DNA of 64,000 nucleotides from Cobetia marina (GTDB lineage: Bacteria > Pseudomonadota > Gammaproteobacteria > Pseudomonadales > Halomonadaceae). The stretch spans positions 2,108,001 to 2,172,000 of the forward strand of contig NZ_CP017114.1 of assembly GCF_001720485.1 (NCBI RefSeq), given 5' to 3'. Shown one piece after another: positions 52,617 to 64,000 of the stretch (position 1 is its first letter; each line of letters starts with the position of its first letter). A program made the translations under genes and the position numbers. The notes beneath the pieces were generated by a model. It worked only from the letters and a program-made list of their open reading frames with translations, did not search any database and was not told where the DNA came from.

Positions 52617-53945
52617 TCAGAGCCGCAGCAACTGCCACTCTCTGCGTTGCCAGATGGCACTGAAGACAAGAGAGTTGAAGATTCGATACCCGAGCTGAGT
52701 GCACCAGATGGCCAGCAATCCACCCTCCAGATGCACCCCGAACCACCAGGCAAGCGGGAGGAAGAGCAGCCATTGGATGGCCAGGGTGGCGGTCATGACC
52801 GTGCGATTGGCACCAGCCCCGAGCAACGCCTGAGCCAGCACGATGGCCGCGCAGTCCATGATGATCATCACGGCGGTCAGCTGTAACGGGAGCTTGCCCA
52901 GCGCGATCAACTCCGGGCGATGCAGGAAGAGGCCCAGCACGCTTTCCGGTGCCGCCCAGAGCGGCAATCCCAGCAGCATGAGGCAAGGCAGGGCGATGCG
53001 CACCGTATCCCATCCCCAACGATGGGCATCTTCATGGTGATCGCGCCCCAACGCCTGACCCACCAGACTCATGGCCGCCAGCCCCAGACCGACTCCTGGC
53101 AGAATGAGCAGCAGGGAGAGATTGACCAGCACATGACCCACCGCCACGCTGGCCGCGTCGATCCTACCCAGAATCCAGAACAACACGGCATAGCCCGCCG
53201 CAAACCACAGCTGTTGGAAGGAATGGGGCACCGCCAGCTTGAGCAGCGTCAGGTAGTGTCTCAGTGGCGGCCAGGCATGCAGTACGCCATGTTGTCTGCG
53301 CTCTCCCAGGGTCGCCTGCACCCACAGGCCCAATGCCACGAAGAGGGACAGTGTCGTACCGGCACCTGCACCATCGGCCCCCATCCTGGGGGCGCCATAG
53401 AGTCCATGGATCAAGATGATGCTCAACACCACATTGATTAGCTGGGTGATCAACATGATACGCAGATAGATACCGGTGCGCTGAAGTCCATTCCAGAATC
53501 CGCGGAAGCAGAATGCCATGGCGACGGGCACGATGCCGGCGACGCGCCATTGGAAGTAAGAGGTGGCCGTTGCGTGGACCTCAGGCTGGTCATTGATCAG
53601 ACGAAGCAAGGTGTCTGCCCAGTGATGGCAGGCCAACATCACGGGAATGCCCACCGACAATGCCAATATCAGTCCGGCATTCAGCCCTTCGCCGCAACGT
53701 TCGGGGGCAGATTCTCCCAGCCGTCGAGAGGTCTGGGCCTGCACGGCGGATGACAGCCCGAAGATCAAGGCCGTGACCATGAACATGGCATAGCCCCCGA
53801 CCCCGACTCCGGCCAGCGCCGTCTCACCAAGCTGTCCTACCAGGGCGGCATCGATCAGATTGAGAAGGCTCTGCGAGAGCATGCCACCGATGATGGGCAG
53901 TGCCAGCTTCAGAATTCTCAGGCTGCGTTGGCGTTCAGGCAACAT
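52617..53945 (-). CDS. MATE-family multidrug efflux protein
   Basis: Sodium- or proton-driven exporter, 442 residues with 12 membrane helices in two halves. Features such as 'LALPIIGGMLSQSLLNLIDAALVGQLGETALAGVGVG' (in parts, residues about 12-48) and 'VGHVLVNLSLLLILPGVGLGLAAMSLVGQALG' are typical of the DinF/NorM-like MATE group. I use the ATG giving MLPERQRSLRIL; an upstream in-frame start adds 13 unlikely residues. Single gene. Confidence 0.9.
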   Translation of the reverse strand: MLPERQRSLRILKLALPIIGGMLSQSLLNLIDAALVGQLGETALAGVGVGGYAMFMVTALIFGLSSAVQAQTSRRLGESAPERCGEGLNAGLILALSVGIPVMLACHHWADTLLRLINDQPEVHATATSYFQWRVAGIVPVAMAFCFRGFWNGLQRTGIYLRIMLITQLINVVLSIILIHGLYGAPRMGADGAGAGTTLSLFVALGLWVQATLGERRQHGVLHAWPPLRHYLTLLKLAVPHSFQQLWFAAGYAVLFWILGRIDAASVAVGHVLVNLSLLLILPGVGLGLAAMSLVGQALGRDHHEDAHRWGWDTVRIALPCLMLLGLPLWAAPESVLGLFLHRPELIALGKLPLQLTAVMIIMDCAAIVLAQALLGAGANRTVMTATLAIQWLLFLPLAWWFGVHLEGGLLAIWCTQLGYRIFNSLVFSAIWQRREWQLLRL

Positions 53946-54180
53946 CACGCACGCCCCATCGCCGGTGAATACCGCCGCCGGCAATCACCAGAGTCACCTT
54001 CAGACGATGCCCCCGCGCAGGGCAGGACAGACGGGATGGATGCGCAGAACAGGGACACAGACGGCTCGCAGGTCAGAGGGCAGGGAAGGACAAAGGAGGC
54101 CATTATAGCGTGAGGTGTCACAGGCAGCATCCGATGCATGACGCTGACCGAGACTCTGCTGAGTCAACCAGCCCCACGCA
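53946..54180. other. Intergenic region, metH to MATE gene
   Basis: No gene supported. It precedes the MATE gene and must hold its promoter; I see no clear regulatory motif. Confidence 0.3.
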
Positions 54181-54210
54181 AAAGGGCACCTGCGCTGGCA
54201 GGTGCCCTTT
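54181..54210 (-). terminator. Terminator after metH
   Basis: AAAGGGCACCTGC, loop GCTG, GCAGGTGCCCTTT: a perfect 13-bp stem with T-run on the minus strand, 57 bp after the metH stop. Confidence 0.9.
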
Positions 54211-54266
54211 GCATGATCATGCGAGATATGCTTGCCGGCTGTCGGCAAATCTTCGTACGACCTGAT

Positions 54267-57995
<3,729 letters not shown>

Positions 57996-58355
57996 GACGG
58001 ACTCCAGCGTACGTGACTTGTCGCGTTGTTTCCCGGACGTGTGACTCTGTTTGCCAAGCAAGGACTTTGCCAGGCAAGCCACACGCCACAGGCGCGAACT
58101 CATTGCTATTGGGAAGCTCTGGTGAAGGAGCCGCTCGCGGCATCCTCGCCTTGCCAGATGTGGCTATCGTATCAGACCTCAGAATCGTCACGATGAGCAT
58201 GATTCATGCGCAACATGAGTGCTTTAGGAAAGCCCACCCGGGAGTGGCCGCGCCCATGGCGCCAAACCCGAGTGATTTGCTCAGGATTGCGAGTGCAGCA
58301 GGATTTCCTTAACATGGAGCCATTAGTCACCTGACATCAAGAGAGTCTCTGCGCC
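57996..58355. other. Divergent metH/nfuA control region
   Basis: No gene in 360 bp. It should hold both promoters. I saw no SAM or cobalamin riboswitch signature and no clear MetR or MetJ box. Confidence 0.35.
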
Positions 58356-58946
58356 ATGAGTGAGAGCATCCAGATTACCGATAGCGCCCAGGAGTATCTT
58401 GCCGAGCTGCTCGAGAAGCAGAACGTGGAAGGCATCGGCGTGCGCATCTTCATCACCCAGCCGGGCACTCCGTATGCCGAGACGTGTCTTGCCTACTGCC
58501 GCCCGGGAGAAGAAGAGCCGACGGACGAGATTCTGGATCTTCCGAAGCTGAAGGTCTATCTCGACACCCACAGCGTTCCGTTCCTGGAAGAGGCGACGGT
58601 CGACTTCAATGCGGATCGCATGGGCGGCCAGCTCACCATCAAGGCACCGAATGCCAAGATGCCCAAGGTCAATGCAGACAGCCCGCTGGAAGATCGCATC
58701 AATTACATCCTCTACAGCGAGATCAATCCGGGCCTGGCGGCACACGGTGGTGAGATCAAGCTGATGCAGCTGACCGACGACCAGGTTGCCGTGCTTCAGT
58801 TCGGCGGCGGGTGCCAAGGGTGCTCGGCCGTTGACCTGACGCTCAAGGATGGCGTGGAGAAGACGCTTCTGGAACGCATCCCCGAGCTCGCCGGCATTCG
58901 TGACGTGACCGATCACACCGATACGACCAATGCCTATTACAACTGA
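58356..58946 (+). CDS. nfuA: Fe-S biogenesis protein NfuA
   Basis: Carrier that delivers 4Fe-4S clusters to client enzymes. 196 residues: a degenerate A-type N-terminal half (about 1-95, cysteines reduced to '[13 protein letters not shown]') and a C-terminal Nfu domain with the cluster-binding CxxC in '[20 protein letters not shown]' (about residues 146-165). Length and layout match E. coli NfuA. A strong terminator follows. Confidence 0.95.
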   Translation: MSESIQITDSAQEYLAELLEKQNVEGIGVRIFITQPGTPYAETCLAYCRPGEEEPTDEILDLPKLKVYLDTHSVPFLEEATVDFNADRMGGQLTIKAPNAKMPKVNADSPLEDRINYILYSEINPGLAAHGGEIKLMQLTDDQVAVLQFGGGCQGCSAVDLTLKDGVEKTLLERIPELAGIRDVTDHTDTTNAYYN

Positions 58947-59013
58947 TTCATTGACGTGATGCCTCAAGGCGCCTGTCGATGGCCTGCGACGTCCCGTCCA
59001 GCTTGATCAGATG

Positions 59014-59048
59014 AAGATCCTCCATCGCGTTGCGGTGGGGGATCTTTT
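59014..59048 (+). terminator. Terminator after nfuA
   Basis: AAGATCC at one end pairs with GGATCTT at the other, and the pairing continues inwards with G-T pairs for about 14-15 bp. A TTTT run follows. About 70 bp after the stop. Confidence 0.8.
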
Positions 59049-59081
59049 CATTGGGAAGCTGGTACCGGGAGCAACCCCGCG

Positions 59082-59099
59082 TAATACATCCGAGTATTA
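59082..59099. promoter_or_regulatory. TAATAC-N6-GTATTA dyad upstream of the cyclase gene
   Basis: Perfect 6-bp arms, about 95-110 bp before the diguanylate cyclase start, in a short AT-rich patch. Position suits an operator. No known regulator is assigned. Confidence 0.45.
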
Positions 59100-59193
59100 G
59101 GATTTCTGGTATTGTGAAGATGAATGCTGCAGATGGCGCCTACGTTGACGCCTTGCCCGATGACCGTATCCACCAGTGAAGAGACCGCCATAC

Positions 59194-60999
59194 ATGACCC
59201 TGGCCAACATGCGCTTTCGTACCATCAACATCATCATCTGCGGACTCTCCGCACTGGCAGGGCTGGTGTTGCTGGTCGTGTTGGCTTTCATCACCCGCAA
59301 CGTGTCAGAACTGGAAACGGACTGGCACGAATATCAGCAGGCACGTTCCGACAAGCCACGCCTGGAGAGCCAGCTTACCAAGTCGATGGGCTTCGGCGGG
59401 ATGATCCACGACTTCAAGAATCTGGTGTTGCGACATGATGAGGCGTTGATTCCCGAGATCCAGAATGAAATCGGCGCAGCCCGCAGCGCCTTGTTCCGCT
59501 ACCAGAGTCTGGGGATCAGTCAACAGGAAGAAGTGGCCCTCCATGGGCTGAACGAGACGCTGGACCGTTACGACGCCATGGTACTGAAGGTTCGTCAGCT
59601 GATGGCCACTGATGAGTCGGTTCGCGAGATCGACCGACAGGTCGTCGTGGATGACTATCTGGCCGTGTCCGGGCTGGACACCCTGCGCAGCGTCGCCATA
59701 CGTGAATCCCGTGACAATGCCAATCCGCTGGAAGATGGCATGGGCAAGGCGCGCCTGGTCGCCAACCTGCGTCGGGACATGGGGTACGGCGAGATGATCC
59801 ACCACTTCAAGAACTATGTTCTGCGCGGGGACGCCATCTATGGACAGCAAGCCGCCCAGGACATCCAGTCGCTGCGTGAGACGCTTGCGGCCTACCGCGA
59901 GATGGGCATGAACGTGGCAGAGCAGCGTGCGATCCGCGATATCGCCAGTGTCATTCAGGCTTACAGCGAGCGCCTGCTGACGATCAGTCATCTACATGAT
60001 GAGCAGCCCGGCATGTCAGCCAGTGAGCTTGACGCCCGCGTCAAGGTCGACGACGCCCCAGCGATCGAGGGCCTTGCGGTCCTGGATCATCAAAGCGATC
60101 AACGCGTCGCCGCCACTTCGGCGGCGGTCGGCAAGACGCTCAAGCTGCTGGCGACGCTGGCCCCTATCGTCAATGGCCTGGCGCTGATCATGATCGCCGT
60201 GCTGATCGGGCTTTCCATGTGGCTGTTCGCTCGCTATGTGCTCAAGCCGATTCGCCGCCTCACGCAGACGATGAACACTCTGGCCAATGATGATGTCAGC
60301 GTGGTGATCGACAGTACTCAGCACACCAATGAAGTCGGCCAGATGGCGCGTGCGTTGCAGAAGTTCAAGTACAACATCATCGAGAGCAACAACTACAAGA
60401 AACGCATCACTCAGCTGGCAATGCATGATTCCCTGACAGGCCTGCCCAATCGTCAGCATTTCTATGAGAGAAGCGAGCAGTGGCTGGCTGATGTCAATGA
60501 AGAGGGCGGTCAGATGGCCTGTCTGATGCTGGACATCGACAAGTTCAAGCCCATCAATGACACTTATGGTCACGCGGCTGGTGACGTCGCTCTCAAGGTG
60601 ATCGCGGAAAGGCTCAACCAGGTGGTGCGCAAGGACGACTTCGTCGCACGTCTGGGCGGCGATGAATTCGTGGTACTGGTCCACAATGCCGATATCCAGG
60701 CAAATCTGGGGCGCCATGGTGAACTTGCCCAGCTGGCACAGCGCATCATCGATTCATTGGGCAAGCCTTTCCTCTATGAAGACCACAAGCTGGAAGTGGG
60801 GTGCAGCATCGGTATCGCGATCGCGCCGCAACACGGCAATCAACGTGAAGCGCTGACTCACAATGCCGATATGGCGCTATATGCTGCCAAGAATGAAGGC
60901 CGCAACTGCGCCATCCAGTTCAGTCGCCACGATGAACTCGGGCAGATCGTGGCGTCCTCCTCCAGGCGAGCCGCTTCCTCGACGGCCGTGAAACGCTGA
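59194..60999 (+). CDS. Diguanylate cyclase with duplicated sensor domain
   Basis: Makes c-di-GMP. 601 residues: N-terminal helix (about 11-33), two tandem sensor units of about 131 residues, each with the pattern MG(F/Y)GxMIHxFKNxVLRxD (about 65-82 and 196-213), a second membrane helix (about 315-340), HAMP-like linker and GGDEF domain (about 405-570). The catalytic motif RLGGDEF is intact and RKDD five residues before it is a complete inhibition site. I chose the ATG after GAAGAG; a GTG 18 bp upstream is an alternative. The unit name of the sensor repeat is not known to me. Monocistronic. Confidence 0.9.
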   Translation: MTLANMRFRTINIIICGLSALAGLVLLVVLAFITRNVSELETDWHEYQQARSDKPRLESQLTKSMGFGGMIHDFKNLVLRHDEALIPEIQNEIGAARSALFRYQSLGISQQEEVALHGLNETLDRYDAMVLKVRQLMATDESVREIDRQVVVDDYLAVSGLDTLRSVAIRESRDNANPLEDGMGKARLVANLRRDMGYGEMIHHFKNYVLRGDAIYGQQAAQDIQSLRETLAAYREMGMNVAEQRAIRDIASVIQAYSERLLTISHLHDEQPGMSASELDARVKVDDAPAIEGLAVLDHQSDQRVAATSAAVGKTLKLLATLAPIVNGLALIMIAVLIGLSMWLFARYVLKPIRRLTQTMNTLANDDVSVVIDSTQHTNEVGQMARALQKFKYNIIESNNYKKRITQLAMHDSLTGLPNRQHFYERSEQWLADVNEEGGQMACLMLDIDKFKPINDTYGHAAGDVALKVIAERLNQVVRKDDFVARLGGDEFVVLVHNADIQANLGRHGELAQLAQRIIDSLGKPFLYEDHKLEVGCSIGIAIAPQHGNQREALTHNADMALYAAKNEGRNCAIQFSRHDELGQIVASSSRRAASSTAVKR

Positions 61000-61109
61000 C
61001 CTGCCGCTCGGGCACACGTGCGAAGGGGATCTGCTGACATCGTCAGAGACCGCATGTGACGTCTTCACGATGCCTGCCGCGACGGCATCTCTTCATCCCC
61101 TTTCTTCTC

Positions 61110-61135
61110 CATATGGCGCCTGCGGGCGCCATATG
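61110..61135 (+). terminator. Hairpin after the diguanylate cyclase gene
   Basis: CATATGGCGCC, loop TGCG, GGCGCCATATG: a perfect 11-bp stem 110 bp after the stop. No T-run. Confidence 0.55.
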
Positions 61136-61262
61136 TCGTTCTGCTGTCAGTGACGCTTACTGCACTCAGGCACGGCTGGCGATAGGGGATGGAGGATAGG
61201 GGCATGGCATGACTGGCGTCTGCGCGGTGGGCGGAGGCGTGGCGATTGCCCCGTGGAGCGGC

Positions 61263-61389
61263 TCATGCGATGGGGTGATAAACGATAATTTCCCGTTATG
61301 TATGAGCGCTTCGCAAATAAACTATGGTTTGCAAGACTCATAACGGTTTGTTATGGTTTATAGCGAATTCGCCAACTGCGAAATAATCT
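61263..61389 (+). promoter_or_regulatory. Ectoine operon promoter region with GGTTT repeats
   Basis: AT-rich stretch, unlike the flanks. GGTTT occurs at 61326-61330, 61345-61349 and 61355-61359, that is 19 and 10 bp apart, close to whole helix turns; TATGGTTT occurs twice exactly (61323, 61352). Likely holds the salt-regulated promoter(s) of ectA. No precise -35/-10 pair can be fixed by eye. Confidence 0.6.
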
Positions 61390-61962
61390 ATGAAAACCAT
61401 GACAATGACTTCCACGATTCAGGGCCTTGCCCACCACACCCATGATGCCGTGATCAACCGCGCCACGACGCCGCTGTTCATCCGTCAGCCGACCACTGAT
61501 GACGGCTGGGGCATCTATGAGCTGGTCAAGGCATGCCCGCCGCTGGACCTCAATTCAGGGTATTCGTACGTTCTGCTGGCAACCCAGTTCCGTGACAGCT
61601 GCGCCGTGGCGACGGATGAAGAGGGTGAGGTGGTCGGCTTCGTCTCGGGCTACACCCGCAATGATGCCCCGCAGACCTTCTTCCTGTGGCAGATCGCCGT
61701 CGGTGAGAAAGCCCGCGGGACTGGCCTGGCACGTCGTCTGATCGAAGCCGTGATGAAGCGCCCGGAGATGGCCCATGTGCGCCACCTCGAAACCACCATC
61801 ACACCTGACAACGAAGCGTCCTGGGCACTCTTCACGCGTCTGTCCGAGCGCTGGCAGGTCCCCCTGCATTCGCGTGAGTATTTCTCCTCGGATCAGTTGG
61901 GCGGCGTGCACCTCGCGGAGAACCTGGTACGTATCGGTCCGTTCCTGCCGAGCGATATCTGA
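61390..61962 (+). CDS. ectA: L-2,4-diaminobutyrate acetyltransferase
   Basis: Acetylates diaminobutyrate, second step of ectoine synthesis. 190 residues, GNAT fold: 'LFIRQPTTDDGWGIYELVKACPPLDLNSGYSYVLL' (in parts) matches the EctA substrate region, and 'LWQIAVGEKARGTGLARRLIEA' is the acetyl-CoA loop. C-terminal 'WALFTRLSERWQVPLHSREYF' is also diagnostic. An alternative ATG lies a few codons in. First gene of the ectABC set. Confidence 0.96.
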   Translation: MKTMTMTSTIQGLAHHTHDAVINRATTPLFIRQPTTDDGWGIYELVKACPPLDLNSGYSYVLLATQFRDSCAVATDEEGEVVGFVSGYTRNDAPQTFFLWQIAVGEKARGTGLARRLIEAVMKRPEMAHVRHLETTITPDNEASWALFTRLSERWQVPLHSREYFSSDQLGGVHLAENLVRIGPFLPSDI

Positions 61963-61999
61963 GCCAGCCATGGTATCTCAAGACGCCATGGAGAAGTCT

Positions 62000-62058
62000 C
62001 GGGTGAGGCGGCGTCACGATTCTCGTGTCGGACCTCGAGGAGAATCACGTCTCACCCG
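62000..62058 (+). other. Nested inverted repeats in the ectA-ectB gap
   Basis: CGGGTGAG (62000-62007) pairs with CTCACCCG (62051-62058). Inside, GATTCTC (62018-62024) pairs with GAGAATC (62040-62046). An RNA of about 59 bases could fold into a two-stem hairpin 40 bp after ectA. No T-run. Further on (about 62130-62165) TTGAAT-N16-TATGGC is a possible promoter for ectB. Confidence 0.55.
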
Positions 62059-62086
62059 CTGGATGTTCATGACAGGAAAGTCGTGA

Positions 62087-63484
<1,398 letters not shown>

Positions 63485-63716
63485 GTCTCTGCGGTATCGG
63501 GCGCTGGTCACGTGATCGGCGTCCGTTCTTCCCTGTCCCGCCATGGCGCGGGTCATCTCATGCGATTCCTGGCCCTTGTCACCTGTCACCGAAGAAGGCG
63601 CTCATCGTTCTGCGCCGTGGCTCTTTCGTGTTCAAGCGCCATTGCCTTCATGTCACTGCGGGAATCGCCATCTGTCAGCTGTCGAGTCATGACAGCGCCC
63701 AAATGAGGAGAAGTTG
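63485..63716. other. Long ectB-ectC gap
   Basis: No gene in 232 bp. Long for genes of one pathway. It may carry a separate ectC promoter, but I could not find a sigma-54 or sigma-70 match good enough to mark. Confidence 0.35.
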
Positions 63717-64000
63717 ATGATCGTTCGCAATCTCGAGGAAGCCCGCAAGACGGATCGTCTGGTCAAGGCCGAGAACGGCAACTGGGACAGCACTCGTCTG
63801 CTGCTCGACGAAGATGGTGGCAAGTGCTCCTTCCATATCACCCGTATCTTCGAAGGTACCGAGACCCATATCCACTACAAGCACCACTATGAAGTCGTGT
63901 ATTGCATGGAAGGTGAGGGCGAGGTGGAGACACTGGCGGATGGCAAGGTCTGGCCGATCAAGCCGGGTGACGTCTATATCCTCAATGAACATGACGACCA
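63717..64000 (+). CDS. ectC: L-ectoine synthase (3' end outside window)
   Basis: Closes the ring of N-acetyl-diaminobutyrate to ectoine. 94 codons are present. The cupin features are visible: '[20 protein letters not shown]' at the start, '[24 protein letters not shown]' (in parts) with metal ligands, and '[26 protein letters not shown]'. GAGGAG lies six bases before the ATG. The last third is cut by the window edge. Confidence 0.95.
   Translation, partial: MIVRNLEEARKTDRLVKAENGNWDSTRLLLDEDGGKCSFHITRIFEGTETHIHYKHHYEVVYCMEGEGEVETLADGKVWPIKPGDVYILNEHDD

Noticed and set aside
57996-58355. Riboswitch upstream of metH
   Set aside because: No SAM-type or cobalamin-box-like conserved core could be recognised in the leader.
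63485-63716. Possible sigma-54 promoter before ectC, as reported for Halomonas elongata
   Set aside because: I looked for GG-N10-GC with a TGGCAC/TTGC context and found only matches with wrong spacing.

Overview
The window looks like chromosomal DNA of a halophilic gammaproteobacterium, most likely a halomonad (Halomonadaceae; a Cobetia- or Halomonas-like organism is my guess, not proven). The reasons are high-GC coding sequence, an ectABC ectoine cluster at the right edge, tripartite TRAP transport, and a peritrichous-type flagellar cluster in an order close to the enterobacterial one. I saw no rRNA, tRNA, CRISPR array, insertion sequence or prophage.

Region 1 (1-18.84 kb), flagellum: the 3' part of flgJ, then flgK-flgL on the plus strand behind a sigma-28-type promoter. 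They meet, with a 1-bp gap, a long minus-strand block read fliF-G-H-I-J-K then fliL-M-N-O-P-Q-R. fliE is divergent from fliF, flagellin (fliC) is on the minus strand, and fliA (sigma-28) is on the plus strand. Three places where an enterobacterial FlhDC box would be expected (fliE/fliF, fliL, fliA) carry plausible FlhDC-like inverted half-sites.

Region 2 (18.8-30.2 kb), transport: an MFS permease with a long acidic tail, a TRAP dicarboxylate-type transporter (P, Q, M), an AaeXAB-like aromatic-acid efflux set (DUF1656, HlyD, FUSC), one small unknown protein and a GntP-family permease.

Region 3 (30.6-40.8 kb), galactoside catabolism: one minus-strand operon, starting with its own GntR regulator, encodes galactonate dehydratase, an SDR sugar dehydrogenase, 2-keto-3-deoxygalactonate kinase, KDPGal aldolase, an SMP-30 lactonase, a GH36 alpha-galactosidase and a GH42 beta-galactosidase. 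Together these give oligosaccharide cleavage plus a full oxidative De Ley-Doudoroff route from galactose to pyruvate and glyceraldehyde 3-phosphate. The same 9-bp palindromic core lies in front of the regulator and in front of the GntP permease, which ties the permease to this pathway.

Region 4 (40.9-61 kb), signalling and housekeeping: a membrane sensor with a degenerate HD-GYP domain, several small proteins (one of 57 residues, DUF2970), sulfite reductase cysI with a DUF934 partner, a GGDEF/EAL protein encoded with two sugar-type periplasmic binding proteins and no ABC transporter (a probable ligand-sensing c-di-GMP module; one binding protein seems to have lost its signal peptide by a frameshift), a MATE exporter, metH, nfuA and an intact diguanylate cyclase with a tandemly duplicated sensor domain.

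Region 5 (61.3-64 kb): ectA, ectB and a 3'-truncated ectC for osmoprotectant synthesis, with an AT-rich promoter region carrying phased GGTTT repeats and unusually long, structured gaps between the genes.
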